A DNA stretch of 64,000 nucleotides from Terripilifer ovatus (GTDB taxonomy: Bacteria; Pseudomonadota; Alphaproteobacteria; Rhizobiales; Beijerinckiaceae), in the NCBI GenBank assembly GCA_029222685.1, contig JARHVB010000010.1:372001-436000 (forward strand), written 5' to 3'. This document shows positions 34,561-43,356 of the stretch, one piece after another. Below the pieces are notes generated by a model. That model ran no database searches and was not told the DNA's origin. It saw only the letters and a list, made by a program, of their open reading frames with translations. How positions within the stretch are numbered: position 1 is the first letter of the stretch; each line of letters begins with the position of its first letter. Made by a program: the position numbers and the translations under genes.

Positions 34561-35720
34561 GTCCCGCCGCGATAGACGCGATGATAGCGGCGGCCGAGAC
34601 CGGTGAGGATTTCATAGCCGATGGTCTTCGAGCGGGCGGCTAGGTCGTCGACCGTGATGTCGCGGCCGAGCAGTTCCACCGGCGTTCCTGCCTTCAGGGC
34701 AGGGTCATCGACATCGGTCACGTCGATGATGATCAGATCCATGGAGACGCGGCCGGCGAACGGGCAGCGCTTGCCGAGCACGATGGCCTCGCCGCCATCA
34801 TGGTCGTCGGTGGCCATGGCGTTGCGCGGAATGCCGTCCGCATAGCCGACCCCAATCGTCGCGAGACGGGACGGGCGCTTCGCCGTCCATTGCGCATTGT
34901 AGCCGACGGTCTCGCCAGCCTCGATATGATGGAGCTGGATGATCGGCGCCTCAAGGCGAACGACCGGTTGCATCGGGTTAGCAAGGTCTTGATGGGGGTT
35001 GCCGCCGTAAAGCGCATAGCCCGGCCGCACGAGATCGAACAGCGGCTTCTGCGGCAGGAAGATGCCGGATGAGTTCGCCATGCTGGCGGCAACGCCGGGA
35101 ACGAGCGCGATGGTCTTTTTGAAACGCGCGATCTGATGATCGTTGATGGGATCGTCCCTCACTTCCGACGAGACGAAATGGGTCATGACGAGCGCCAGCG
35201 GAAACGCCGCATCGGCGCGCACCAGGGCGCCGGCGAACTCGGCGAACGCCGCGGGGTCGAGGCCGAGGCGCCTCATGCCGGTGTCGATCTGCACGGCGGC
35301 GGGCAGGGGCCTGCCGGATGTGCGCGCATGGGCCTCCCATGCATGGATTTGCTCCGCTGAAACCAGGATCGGCCGCAGGCCATATTCCACATAGGCAGCG
35401 AAGGTCGCTGCATCCTCGAGGATGCCGTTCAGCACGTAGATCGTGTGCGGGCTGCCGACGCCGAGCGCCAGGCGCGCCCGCGCGCCTTCGCTCACATGGG
35501 CGACGAAGAAGGTCCGGCAGCCGGCACGCGCCAAGGCCCGTACCGCTGGCTCGATACCGATGCCATAGGCGTCCGCCTTGACGACGGCGGCGCATTCGGC
35601 AGGGGCCGACATTTCGGCCAGCAGCCGCCAATTGGCGGCAAGTGCGTCGAGGTCGACACTGAGGGTTGCCTGCGCATGTTCGCGGGCCATCGAAGAGGTG
35701 AGGGGAGGCAGAGGTGTCAT
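34557..35720 (-). CDS. alr: Alanine racemase
   Basis: A 387-residue PLP enzyme that interconverts L- and D-alanine for peptidoglycan synthesis. PLP lysine K48 in AAVVKADAYG starts the TIM-barrel domain; the catalytic Tyr of the C-terminal domain is in GETVGYNAQW. GVGYADGIPR and the RVSMDLIIID segment are the family signatures. Start chosen at ATG 35720 (MTPLPPL); the longer frame to 35771 is possible. It lies 75 bp downstream of dnaB in the same orientation, the common rhizobial dnaB-alr pair. Its stop codon shares two bases with the convergent VOC stop at 34558-34560. Confidence 0.93.
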   Translation of the reverse strand: MTPLPPLTSSMAREHAQATLSVDLDALAANWRLLAEMSAPAECAAVVKADAYGIGIEPAVRALARAGCRTFFVAHVSEGARARLALGVGSPHTIYVLNGILEDAATFAAYVEYGLRPILVSAEQIHAWEAHARTSGRPLPAAVQIDTGMRRLGLDPAAFAEFAGALVRADAAFPLALVMTHFVSSEVRDDPINDHQIARFKKTIALVPGVAASMANSSGIFLPQKPLFDLVRPGYALYGGNPHQDLANPMQPVVRLEAPIIQLHHIEAGETVGYNAQWTAKRPSRLATIGVGYADGIPRNAMATDDHDGGEAIVLGKRCPFAGRVSMDLIIIDVTDVDDPALKAGTPVELLGRDITVDDLAARSKTIGYEILTGLGRRYHRVYRGGT

Positions 35721-35794
35721 CGCCGCAACATTAGCACAGGCGACGTGTTCAGATTCTGACAAATTCGACAAGGCGGATTTACATTTTGGCGGAT

Positions 35795-37300
35795 TTACAT
35801 CTGGTCCGGCAGCGAATCTTCCCTGGCGAGGTTGGAGAAGCGAGTGAATTCGCCTTCGAACGCCACGTCGATGGTGCCGGTCGGGCCATGACGCTGTTTG
35901 CCGATGATGACTTCGGCGCGGCCGTGCGCCCGCTCCATGTCGCTCATCCAGGTGATGTGTTCCTCGGTGCCGGGGCGCGGCTCGCGGTTCTTCAGGTAAT
36001 ATTCTTCGCGATAGACAAACATCACCACGTCGGCGTCCTGTTCGATCGAACCGGATTCGCGAAGGTCGGACAATTGCGGGCGCTTGTCGTCGCGATTTTC
36101 GACCTGACGCGACAACTGCGACAGGGCGATGATCGGCGCGTTCAACTCCTTCGCCAGGGCCTTCAGGCCGGTGGTGATCTCGGTGAGTTCCTGGACGCGG
36201 TTGTCGCCCTTCGATTTGGAGCCCGACAGCAGTTGCAGGTAGTCAACGACGAGAAGGTCGAGACCCTTCTGGCGCTTCAGGCGTCGCGCCCGTGCCGTAA
36301 GCTGCGCGATCGAAATGCCGCCGGTATGATCGATATAGAAGGGGATCGACTGCATCTCGCGCGCCGCTTCCGATATCTTGTGAAACTCATGATCCTGGAT
36401 GTCGCCGCGCCTGATCTTGTAGGACGGAACACCGGCTTGCTCGGCGATGATACGGGTGGCGAGCTGGTCGGACGACATTTCGAGCGAGAAGAAGCCGACG
36501 ATGCCGCCGTTCTTGGCCACATGCGAGCCGTCCGGCTTGACCTCGTACTCGTAGGCGCGCGCCACATTGAAGGCGATGTTCGTCGCCAGCGCCGTCTTGC
36601 CCATGCCCGGTCGTCCGGCCAGCACGATGAGATCGGACTGTTGCAGGCCGCCCATCTTGGCGTCGAGATCGCTCAGGCCGGTGGAAACGCCCGACAGCTT
36701 TCCTTCGCGCTCATAGGCGCGCGCCGCCATGTCGATGGCATGGGTCAGCGCATCGGAGAATTTCTGGAAGCCGCCGTCGTAGCGGCCTTGTTCGGCGATT
36801 TCGTAGAGCCGTCGTTCGGCCTCTTCGATCTGCGCGCGCGGCGACGAATCGACCGGTGAATCATAGGCGACATTGACGATGTCTTCGCCGATCCCAATCA
36901 GGCTGCGCCGCGTGGCGAGATCATAGATCGTGCGGCCATAGTCTTCAGCATTGATGATCGTGGTAGCTTCTGCGGCCAGGCGTGCCAGATATTGCGGCAG
37001 GGTGACGCCGCCGAGATCATGCTCGCCAAGAAACGTTTTCAAGGTGACCGGCGAAGCCAGCTTGCCGGCGCGGATCAGTTGCGCGGAAATCTCGAAGATC
37101 CGCCGATGCAGTTCCTCGGAAAAATGCTCGGCGCGCAGGAAGTCGGAGACCCGGTCGAAGGCGTCGTTGTTGACCAGGATGGCGCCCAGCAGGGCCTGCT
37201 CGGCCTCCACATTGTGGGGGGCTGTGCGGAATGTTGTTGCATCCGATTGCTGATCCGTCGACGAATCGAATCGGACCACCATCTGTCCGACGGCTGCCAT
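35795..37300 (-). CDS. dnaB: Replicative DNA helicase DnaB
   Basis: A 501-residue hexameric helicase that unwinds DNA at the replication fork. N-terminal collar domain (PHNVEAEQALLGAILVNNDAF) about residues 28-130; RecA-like C-terminal domain with Walker A AGRPGMGKTALATN about residue 229 and FSLEMS and SQLSRQVE motifs. Start ATG 37300 is preceded by AGGG. No intein insertion. It follows the rplI operon on the same strand, separated by a terminator (37541-37567) and about 240 bp with no evident gene. Confidence 0.96.
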   Translation of the reverse strand: MAAVGQMVVRFDSSTDQQSDATTFRTAPHNVEAEQALLGAILVNNDAFDRVSDFLRAEHFSEELHRRIFEISAQLIRAGKLASPVTLKTFLGEHDLGGVTLPQYLARLAAEATTIINAEDYGRTIYDLATRRSLIGIGEDIVNVAYDSPVDSSPRAQIEEAERRLYEIAEQGRYDGGFQKFSDALTHAIDMAARAYEREGKLSGVSTGLSDLDAKMGGLQQSDLIVLAGRPGMGKTALATNIAFNVARAYEYEVKPDGSHVAKNGGIVGFFSLEMSSDQLATRIIAEQAGVPSYKIRRGDIQDHEFHKISEAAREMQSIPFYIDHTGGISIAQLTARARRLKRQKGLDLLVVDYLQLLSGSKSKGDNRVQELTEITTGLKALAKELNAPIIALSQLSRQVENRDDKRPQLSDLRESGSIEQDADVVMFVYREEYYLKNREPRPGTEEHITWMSDMERAHGRAEVIIGKQRHGPTGTIDVAFEGEFTRFSNLAREDSLPDQM

Positions 37301-37540
37301 TTTACCCTGCGATTTGAAAAGGAACGCTACTTGCCGGACTTGCGGACGCTTGGGTCAGCCTCATCCGGCAGGGATAGAGGTGCCACAAACGCGGCTCCTT
37401 CGCGACAGAAATTGTTAGCGGAAGGTTGCTGCCGCTGAGTCGCCCCCGCTCATCACAGCGAAAAATAAAGTCGCTGGTTTCGCTTGACGGCCGACCTGTA
37501 CCCGTCGCAGCGCATATCTATGCGGCAAAAACCTCAAACG

Positions 37541-37567
37541 AAAACGCCCGCGCACTGCGCGGGCGTT
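37541..37567 (-). terminator. Intrinsic terminator of the rplI operon
   Basis: A perfect 10-bp GC-rich stem AACGCCCGCG (37543-37552) with CGCGGGCGTT (37558-37567) around CACTG, followed on the minus strand by TTTT-CGTTT. It starts 18 bp after the rplI stop. Confidence 0.9.
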
Positions 37568-37584
37568 CTGTCGATGATGCAAAC

Positions 37585-38148
37585 TTACTCGCGGTCGTCG
37601 CCGGCTTCGGCCAGGGCCGCGCCGACTTCGAGGCCGAGCGATTCCATCGTCGTCTCTTCGCGCACGTTGATCTCTTCACCGCGCAACTGACGCTCGGCTT
37701 CTTCCGGCGAACGGGCAACGTTGAGCGAGATGCTGGCGTCGACTTCCGGATGCAGATGCAGCGGCACCTGATGCAGGCCGATGCTCTTGATCGGCGTCGT
37801 CAGCACAACCTGGTTGCGCGAGATCGTCACGCCGCCGGCGGAGACGGCTTCTGCGATGTCGCGTGTTGCGACCGAGCCGTAAAGCTGGCCGGTCTCGCCT
37901 GCCTGGCGGATGATGACGAAGGTCTTGCCGTCGAGTTCGGCCTGGATCTTCTGCGCCTCGGACTTGAGTTCGAGGTTGCGGGCTTCAAGCTGCGCGCGCT
38001 GGGATTCGAAGCGCTTCGTGTTGGCTTCGGTGGCGCGCAGGGCTTTGCCACGCGGCAGCAGGAAATTGCGGGCAAAGCCGTCCTTGACGCGGACAGTCTC
38101 GCCCATCTGGCCGAGCTTGGCGATGCGTTCGAGCAGGATCACTTCCAT
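37585..38148 (-). CDS. rplI: 50S ribosomal protein L9
   Basis: A 187-residue large-subunit protein. The N-terminal domain [37 protein letters not shown] is exactly the L9 signature, which binds 23S rRNA; a long helix follows (about 41-75), then the C-terminal domain. The extra C-terminal 30-40 residues (acidic-Ala tail ending LAEAGDDRE) are typical of alphaproteobacterial L9. Last gene of rpsF-rpsR-DUF2232-rplI with a strong terminator behind it. Confidence 0.97.
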   Translation of the reverse strand: MEVILLERIAKLGQMGETVRVKDGFARNFLLPRGKALRATEANTKRFESQRAQLEARNLELKSEAQKIQAELDGKTFVIIRQAGETGQLYGSVATRDIAEAVSAGGVTISRNQVVLTTPIKSIGLHQVPLHLHPEVDASISLNVARSPEEAERQLRGEEINVREETTMESLGLEVGAALAEAGDDRE

Positions 38149-38178
38149 TTTGAATACTCCTTCAGGTTGATGGCAGAT

Positions 38179-39159
38179 TTACGTTGATGAGTTGCCGGGT
38201 TTTGCGCTTCGAGTTCGGATGCCCGTGAGCATGTCGATGAGCCCGACTGCCGCGAGAAGCGGGAGCGGCAGCGGGAAGAGGACAAAGATCGTCGTGTAGA
38301 GAACGGTCAGCATGGTCGTGCGGACGCGCGAGGGGCGGGATGCCATGTGCAGCGAGGCGAGGCCCTGAAAGGCCAGCGCGGTGCCGAAGGCGGCGACCAG
38401 CGTATAGCCGGTGACGCGGAAGAACCCGCCGGTGAGCATCAGGGCGAAGCCGACGACGAAGGCGTAGAGGATCGTGCGCGGCAGGTGCAGGCTTTCCGGC
38501 ACGGGAAACCACGGCCGGCCGAGGCGCTGGGAGATCAGCGCGATGCGGCCGGCGAGCCACAGGTTGAGCACCGTGGTCGCCACCGTCCAGCCGGCGAAGA
38601 CGGGCGCCATGGCCTGGATGAAAATCCGCGCCAGCTCGTCCGAGGTGATCCCTGCCGGCATCCCCCTGCCGCGGTCGAAGATCATGTCGATCATCGGCGA
38701 CATGCGCCGGACGGCTTCGTCGAGAAACGCGTCGAACGAGCCGAAACGGTAGAGCGCCAGTAACAGGCCGCCGATGGAGATGGCGGCGGCCAGCGCTGCA
38801 ATCCAGGCCAGCAGATGGCCGAGCGGATACCAGACGAGGCCGTCAGCCGCCGCGGCGGGTTCGCCGGTGACGACGGGGCGGGCCAGCCAGGCGAGACGGG
38901 TCAGCCACCAGGCGGGGAGGGCTGCGGAAAAGGCGAACGTCGCCGCCAGAATTTCGTTGAGCGCGATGGCAAGCACGAGGCTGCCGGCAATGGCTGCGAT
39001 CAGCGCCGTCAGCGGGCTGAATGCAAGCCCGACAATCATGATCGGAAGCGACGCGAAGGTCGCCAGCACCATAGCCAAAGCCGTGCCTTTTACGGGAATG
39101 TAAAAGAGCAAAGCGGCTGCGAGGCCGGCGCCGATGGCGATGAGGATCCGCGAAATCAT
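38179..39159 (-). CDS. DUF2232 multi-pass membrane protein
   Basis: A 326-residue inner-membrane protein with about eight hydrophobic segments. It belongs to the DUF2232 (YybS-like) group, which in alphaproteobacteria is regularly encoded between rpsR and rplI, as here. Its function is unknown. The first helix begins at residue 4 (ILIAIGAGLAAALLFYIPV). The N-terminus is unlikely to be a cleaved signal. Cotranscribed with ribosomal protein genes, 30 bp before rplI. Confidence 0.85.
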   Translation of the reverse strand: MISRILIAIGAGLAAALLFYIPVKGTALAMVLATFASLPIMIVGLAFSPLTALIAAIAGSLVLAIALNEILAATFAFSAALPAWWLTRLAWLARPVVTGEPAAAADGLVWYPLGHLLAWIAALAAAISIGGLLLALYRFGSFDAFLDEAVRRMSPMIDMIFDRGRGMPAGITSDELARIFIQAMAPVFAGWTVATTVLNLWLAGRIALISQRLGRPWFPVPESLHLPRTILYAFVVGFALMLTGGFFRVTGYTLVAAFGTALAFQGLASLHMASRPSRVRTTMLTVLYTTIFVLFPLPLPLLAAVGLIDMLTGIRTRSAKPGNSST

Positions 39160-39261
39160 GGTCGAGCTGTCCCGCTTTCTGGCGGTTAGGGCGCGATCGG
39201 CGGGCGTTTGCGCGCCGTCGCGTCCAACTCCCTGCCGCCTGAGCGGCAGGGCAGAATTGTA

Positions 39262-39498
39262 TTACTTGATCACGTAGGGGAGCAGGCCGAGGAAGCGGGC
39301 GCGCTTGATCGCCTGGGCGAGTTCGCGCTGCTTCTTGGCAGACACCGCGGTGATGCGGGACGGAACGATCTTGCCGCGCTCGGAAATATAGCGCGAGAGC
39401 AGGCGCGTATCCTTGTAGTCGATCTTCGGCGCATTCGGGCCCGAGAACGGGCAGGTCTTGCGGCGGCGGAAGAACGGGCGGCGGGGTGCGGTGGCCAT
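39262..39498 (-). CDS. rpsR: 30S ribosomal protein S18
   Basis: A 78-residue small-subunit protein with the basic start ([15 protein letters not shown]), [19 protein letters not shown] and the [10 protein letters not shown] end, all diagnostic of S18. It pairs with S6 on 16S rRNA. The ATG at 39496-39498 overlaps the rpsF stop (TGATG), giving translational coupling so that S6 and S18 are made in equal amounts. Confidence 0.98.
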   Translation of the reverse strand: MATAPRRPFFRRRKTCPFSGPNAPKIDYKDTRLLSRYISERGKIVPSRITAVSAKKQRELAQAIKRARFLGLLPYVIK

Positions 39499-39938
39499 CA
39501 GAATGCTCCTTCGCCGGCTGCATCATCACGGGGGCGGCGGGGCGGACGATCGCCACGGTCGCCGCGATCACCGCGCGGGCCACGGCGGTCGCCACGGTCG
39601 TCACGGTCGCTGTCGTCGCGCTTGCGCATCATCGCCGACGGACCTTCTTCCATCTCCTCGACCTTGATGGTCATGAAGCGGAGGATGTCTTCGTTGATGC
39701 CCATCTGGCGCTCCATCTCGGTGATGGCGGCCGGCGGGGCGTCGATGTTCAGTAGCGTGAAGTGTGCCTTGCGGTTCTTCTTGATGCGGTAGGTCAGGGA
39801 CTTGACGCCCCAATACTCGATCTTGGCGACATTGCCGCCGCCGGCGGTGATGATGCCTTTGAATTGCTCGGTAAACGCTTCCACCTGCTGGGGTGTCACG
39901 TCCTGCCGGGCAAGATAAACGTGCTCGTAAAGAGCCAT
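39498..39938 (-). CDS. rpsF: 30S ribosomal protein S6
   Basis: A 146-residue small-subunit protein. It starts [20 protein letters not shown], has the conserved [22 protein letters not shown] block, and ends in a long charged tail rich in Asp, Arg and Gly ([20 protein letters not shown]) that is longer than in E. coli and common in Hyphomicrobiales. Start set at ATG 39938; the in-frame extension upstream has no conserved residues. First gene of the operon; the 5' region is GC-rich with possible hairpins, and its stop overlaps rpsR. Confidence 0.97.
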   Translation of the reverse strand: MALYEHVYLARQDVTPQQVEAFTEQFKGIITAGGGNVAKIEYWGVKSLTYRIKKNRKAHFTLLNIDAPPAAITEMERQMGINEDILRFMTIKVEEMEEGPSAMMRKRDDSDRDDRGDRRGPRGDRGDRGDRPPRRPRDDAAGEGAF

Positions 39939-40247
39939 TGCTCTGCCTTTCTCTCTTGAAAGCAATTTCCAGCGCGGAGCCCTTCGAGCCCGGAGAGAGG
40001 CCCGACGGAACGCAGTCGAAGGCGGAGACACGGGAAGACGGGAGAATTCCCCCTGCTGCGGACGCAGCCTTCCGTTCAGCCCCCGGCCGGAAGCTTGCAG
40101 TGGCGGCTTTCTACACGGATTTGGCGGGGATGCAAGGGAAAGGGGGGAAGCGGCCGATTCTGACGTTTACCGCGACTTTCCCCGATCCTGCGATGTCCGG
40201 AAATGATAGGATTAAATCCTGTGCTGCGCCAATAGAGGTTGATTGGC
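39939..40247. other. Intergenic region upstream of rpsF and of the antitoxin remnant
   Basis: 309 bp between divergent units. The first about 90 bp on the minus strand form the GC-rich rpsF leader; possible hairpins are present but I could not confirm the S6:S18 autoregulatory motif. The remainder has no credible gene. Confidence 0.4.
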
Positions 40248-40427
40248 ATGGCTACGACCCACCATGAAAGGGCGTCCTTGCCTCCAGAGCGCGAGGCTGC
40301 CGCCGAATGATGGCTCCGCAAGGAGGTTGCCCTAGCCTATAATGCGCACAAGATGGATCCGGCATCCCCGCTGGACGAGGTCGCGAAGCGGCTGGACGCT
40401 TTCATGAATCGAGGCAGAGTAGCTTAG
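40248..40427 (+). pseudogene. Antitoxin-like small ORF interrupted by one in-frame stop
   Basis: From ATG 40248 a 60-codon frame reads MATTHHERASLPPEREAAAE, then TGA at 40308-40310, then WLRKEVALAYNAHKMDPASP and LDEVAKRLDAFMNRGRVA before TAG at 40425-40427. The continuous reading on both sides of one TGA means a single nonsense change. The helical, charged second half resembles small stand-alone antitoxins or RHH-like regulators of Bradyrhizobium-like genomes, with low certainty. No toxin gene adjoins. Confidence 0.5.
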
Positions 40428-40448
40428 CGTATAAAATGGGAGGACGAT

Positions 40449-41177
40449 TTGCTTGAACTGTACCACGCGCCGATCTCGACGTGCAGCCAGAAGGTCAGAC
40501 TTGTGCTGGCCGAAAAGAAGCTGGATTGGAAAAGTCACATCATCCATTTCGGGTCGGGCGATCACCTCTCCGAGAAATATCTTGCGATAAACCCGAATGG
40601 CGTGGTTCCGACGCTGCTCGACGACGGAGACGCCATCATAGATAGTACGGTGATCAACGAATATCTTGAGGATGTATATCCAGAGATTTCGGTGCGGCCG
40701 AAGCATCCCAAGGTTGCGGCCCGCATGCGTGCCTGGCGGCAATACATCGACGAGGTACCGACGCCCGCAATCCGCCCGCCTTCGTTCAATGCGTATTTCG
40801 TGCCGATCTGGGCCAAACTGACCGACGCGCAATTTTTTGAGTACACGGAGCGGCTTCCGCTTCGGAAGCATTTCTACCGAAAGATGGGAAGAGGCGGCTT
40901 CAGCCAGGCCGATATCGACGAAGCACTCGACAAGCTCGGGCAGACGCTCCACAGGATGGAACGGTCGCTGGCTGACGGCGCATGGCTTGTCGATGATCGA
41001 TACTCGCTCGCGGACGTGAGCATCACCCCAACGATCGTGCGGATGGAAGACCTCGGTCTATCATCCATGTGGGACAGCCTTCCCAGGGTGAAAGACTGGT
41101 ATTCGCGGATTCAGGCAAGACCAAATTTTCGTGTCGCCTACATGCCCGGCTCGCGCGATTTGGGGCCGTCCTGCTAG
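40449..41177 (+). CDS. Glutathione S-transferase family protein
   Basis: A 242-residue cytosolic protein with an N-terminal thioredoxin-like domain (LELYHAPISTCSQKVRLVLA, catalytic Ser/Cys near residues 9-12; the NPNGVVPTL segment, and DSTVINEYLE for glutathione binding) and a C-terminal helical domain. It conjugates or reduces substrates with glutathione; the substrate is unknown. TTG at 40449 is the start: GGGAGG is positioned 5 bases upstream and no ATG in frame precedes the conserved motif. It lies 21 bp after the broken antitoxin ORF, and converges with the MarR gene 18 bp away. Confidence 0.85.
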   Translation: MLELYHAPISTCSQKVRLVLAEKKLDWKSHIIHFGSGDHLSEKYLAINPNGVVPTLLDDGDAIIDSTVINEYLEDVYPEISVRPKHPKVAARMRAWRQYIDEVPTPAIRPPSFNAYFVPIWAKLTDAQFFEYTERLPLRKHFYRKMGRGGFSQADIDEALDKLGQTLHRMERSLADGAWLVDDRYSLADVSITPTIVRMEDLGLSSMWDSLPRVKDWYSRIQARPNFRVAYMPGSRDLGPSC

Positions 41178-41195
41178 GCCTACCTTCAACATGCC

Positions 41196-41660
41196 TCACA
41201 AATCCGGCGCGACCGTGCGTAGGGTCTCCATTAGTGCATCGAAGCGCTTGCCTCCCAGCTTGAGGCGTTGCGCCGCGTCGATATCTTGTTTGACTTCGTT
41301 CGCCGCACGGACGGCGCCAATGCCCCTGGCAGTGAGGGCAATGATCCTGCCCCGGCTGTCGGCCGGATCGGGCTGGCGTAGCACAACTCCTTCAGCGACG
41401 AGTTCGTCGATGATTTGCTGAACCGCCTGTTTCGTCAGGCCCATGCGCCGAACCAGAAGCGACTGGCGGATGCCGTCGCTACCGATTTGCGCCATCAGCG
41501 AGGCGCGCGACTCCGAATACCAGGACAGGCCGCGCTCGGCCATGCGGCGGTCGAACTCGGCCTTCCACAGCCGGGCGGCGCGCCAGAGCCGCCAGCCCAG
41601 ATGATCGATCAGTTCGGGTATTTTTTCGTCAACCATCTTGACTATCTCGTCCGCTGCCAA
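41196..41660 (-). CDS. MarR family transcriptional regulator
   Basis: A 154-residue winged helix-turn-helix repressor. The dimerisation helices flank the DNA-binding core at about 55-115, with RQSLLVRRMGLTKQAVQQII as the HTH and RQPDPADSRGRIIALT as the wing. MarR proteins bind phenolic or other small ligands. It faces the cupin gene divergently across 52 bp that hold an inverted repeat (41662-41684), so it probably regulates itself and the cupin gene; the convergent GST may be functionally related to the same detoxification module. Confidence 0.88.
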   Translation of the reverse strand: MAADEIVKMVDEKIPELIDHLGWRLWRAARLWKAEFDRRMAERGLSWYSESRASLMAQIGSDGIRQSLLVRRMGLTKQAVQQIIDELVAEGVVLRQPDPADSRGRIIALTARGIGAVRAANEVKQDIDAAQRLKLGGKRFDALMETLRTVAPDL

Positions 41661-41661
41661 T

Positions 41662-41684
41662 AATAGTCAGGCCTCTTGACGATT
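41662..41684. promoter_or_regulatory. Putative MarR operator between marR-like and cupin genes
   Basis: AATAGTCA (41662-41669) and TTGACGATT (41676-41684) form an imperfect inverted repeat: 7 of 8 bases pair with reverse complement AATCGTCA. The site overlaps the start regions of both divergent genes, as expected for a MarR operator. Confidence 0.5.
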
Positions 41685-41712
41685 GTCCATCGCCAGCAAA
41701 GGAGCGATTTCC

Positions 41713-42087
41713 ATGAGCCTCATTCCTGCTGACACCGCGCCGCGCTTTGAAATGCATGGCGCGCAATTTACCGGCCTCGCCGCGCCCAGTCGTGGCGCCC
41801 GGGAAACCGCCGTCTGGCGGGTTTGCCTTGCCGTCGGCATAAAGCCGGTGACGCATCGCCTGACCAGAGAGGAAGTCTTTGTGGCGCTGTCTGGCGTCGC
41901 AAGGGTGACGCTTGCTGCCGAGACGTTCGACTTTCCGGCCGGCGCCGCGCTGATCGTTCCGGCGGACACGGACTTTGCCCTGGCCAACGCGACGACCGAA
42001 CCGTTCGAAGCCGTGGTCGTCCTGCCGGTCGGCGGCATGGCGCAGGTTGGCGACGCAGCGCCGTTCACGCCGCCATGGGCAGCTTGA
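41713..42087 (+). CDS. Cupin-fold protein
   Basis: A 124-residue single-domain cupin. The beta-barrel motifs are degenerate: THRLTREEVFVALSGVARVT (motif 1; metal-binding His and Glu partly kept) and AGAALIVPADTDFALAN (motif 2). The start ATG 41713 has GGAG 8 bases upstream; an upstream in-frame ATG at 41683 lies inside the putative operator. Divergently controlled with the MarR regulator. The role is unknown; sensors and small isomerases use this fold. Confidence 0.8.
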   Translation: MSLIPADTAPRFEMHGAQFTGLAAPSRGARETAVWRVCLAVGIKPVTHRLTREEVFVALSGVARVTLAAETFDFPAGAALIVPADTDFALANATTEPFEAVVVLPVGGMAQVGDAAPFTPPWAA

Positions 42088-42122
42088 CCGGCGGCATGCC
42101 CCAAGTCGCGGTCTTGTGCCGC

Positions 42123-42539
42123 TCAGGTGCAGGCGGCGTAGTGGCCTGAAGGATAGATGCGCCAGGACTTCAGGCCGCTCTTGGCGACGACCGTGCGGCC
42201 TTCCTTGGCCTTCATGACCAGGAACTTGAACATCAGCGGATTGCGCCAGGCGAATGGCGTCGAGGGATCGACCACCGCCTGATACTGGTCGGACTCATCG
42301 TCCTCCATCAGGATGGTGCCGACCATGTCGGGACGCAGTTTGGGACCGATCGAGCGTTCCATCTTCCAGTCGCATTCGAAGTCCTGGCAGACCTCCGGCC
42401 GCTTGGCATAGATCAGACAGCCCTTGTTGGCCGAGCAGTTGGAGCACAGGATACCTGCGTCCTTCTGGAAATGATCGATCACCAGAACCTTGCAGCACAT
42501 GGTGCAATCGCCGCACTCTTTTCCGGGTATGGAGCCCAT
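42123..42539 (-). CDS. YkgJ-type cysteine-cluster protein
   Basis: A 138-residue protein with nine cysteines, seven within the first about 55 residues: CGDCTMCC near 9-16, CSNC near 32-35, CLIY and EVCQDFEC. This arrangement is the YkgJ zinc or iron-chelating domain. No membrane segment; cytosolic. Function in the cell is unresolved; several relatives associate with metal-dependent enzymes. The 280 bp upstream hold the promoter of the DUF892 gene on the other strand. Confidence 0.83.
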   Translation of the reverse strand: MGSIPGKECGDCTMCCKVLVIDHFQKDAGILCSNCSANKGCLIYAKRPEVCQDFECDWKMERSIGPKLRPDMVGTILMEDDESDQYQAVVDPSTPFAWRNPLMFKFLVMKAKEGRTVVAKSGLKSWRIYPSGHYAACT

Positions 42540-42766
42540 GGGACGTTCCTGAAGTCTTGCCTGAGCGCGAATCTGTACCGCGCAGGTGCATTTTGTAACG
42601 GCCTTGCGACATCACGCAATGGCGCGGCTGCAACATCCAGAGCAAATATTGTGCCTCGTGGAGAGGTCCAGGGAATTCTCACCCTTCCGGGAAAGCGGGT
42701 TTTCCCTGCCGCGGGAACGGCGAGCCGGTGACCCGCGAAGACTGCGGTTTCGGCCAATCCGGAGGC

Positions 42767-42791
42767 GGAACTGAAACTGGCATCTGACGTT
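42767..42791 (+). promoter_or_regulatory. EcfG (general stress sigma factor) promoter, exact consensus
   Basis: GGAAC at 42767-42771, exactly 16 bases, then CGTT at 42788-42791 fits GGAAC-N16/17-CGTT perfectly. The predicted start of transcription would be about 20 bp before the ATG at 42820 with its GGAGGA site. The downstream DUF892 and Rieske oxidoreductase genes are thus likely PhyR-EcfG regulon members. Confidence 0.75.
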
Positions 42792-42819
42792 AGGGACCAT
42801 CATTGGAGGAACTATAGCC

Positions 42820-43326
42820 ATGGGTCTCTTCACCAAGGACATCAAATCGATGGATGACCTGTTCCTGCATGTGGTGCAGGACATCTATTATGCCGAGCAG
42901 CAGATCACCAAGGCGCTGCCGGACATGATCGAAAAGGCCACCAACCGCGAATTGACGGCAGCCTTCAAGGCCCATCTGCAGGAGACCGAAAAGCAGATTT
43001 CCCGCCTGGAAAAGGTCTTCGAATTGCTGGGCCAGCAACCGAAGGGGACAGCGTGCCCGGCGATCGACGGCATTATCAAGGAAGCAAACGAGATCGCTGG
43101 CGAGATAGAAGACAAGAAGGTGCTGGACGCCGCCTTGATCGCGGCGGCGCAGGCGGTCGAACACTATGAGATGACGCGCTACGGCACCCTCATCGCCTGG
43201 GCCAATGAACTCGGTCAGGATGCAATCGCCAGGCTGTTCAATACCACCCTCAAGGAAGAGCGCGCGACCGACAAGAAGCTCTCCGGCATCGCCGAAAAGA
43301 AAGTGAACCTCAAGGCTGTAGGTTAA
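42820..43326 (+). CDS. DUF892/YciE ferritin-like stress protein
   Basis: A 168-residue four-helix protein of the YciE-like group. The metal-site style Glu/His residues occur in YYAEQQITKALPDMI near 26-40 and HLQETEKQISRLE near 56-68, and in AAQAVEHYEMTRYG near 110-123. Relatives bind a diiron site and respond to osmotic, starvation or oxidative stress. ATG 42820 has GGAGGA upstream, and an EcfG-type promoter 29 bp before the start. It is followed after 30 bp by the Rieske oxidoreductase gene in the same orientation, so both are probably stress-induced together. Confidence 0.88.
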   Translation: MGLFTKDIKSMDDLFLHVVQDIYYAEQQITKALPDMIEKATNRELTAAFKAHLQETEKQISRLEKVFELLGQQPKGTACPAIDGIIKEANEIAGEIEDKKVLDAALIAAAQAVEHYEMTRYGTLIAWANELGQDAIARLFNTTLKEERATDKKLSGIAEKKVNLKAVG

Positions 43327-43356
43327 GTCCTCTGCAGGTTCCAAGGGAGATAGCCA

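Noticed and set aside
35786-36859. 357-codon plus-strand frame across dnaB
   Set aside because: Antisense shadow of dnaB, which has clear helicase motifs.
39939-40030. S6:S18 autoregulatory leader motif
   Set aside because: The leader is GC-rich and may fold, but I could not place the bulged CCG-type motif with confidence.
40308-40310. TGA as selenocysteine codon
   Set aside because: No stem-loop of SECIS type follows, and antitoxin-like proteins are not selenoproteins.
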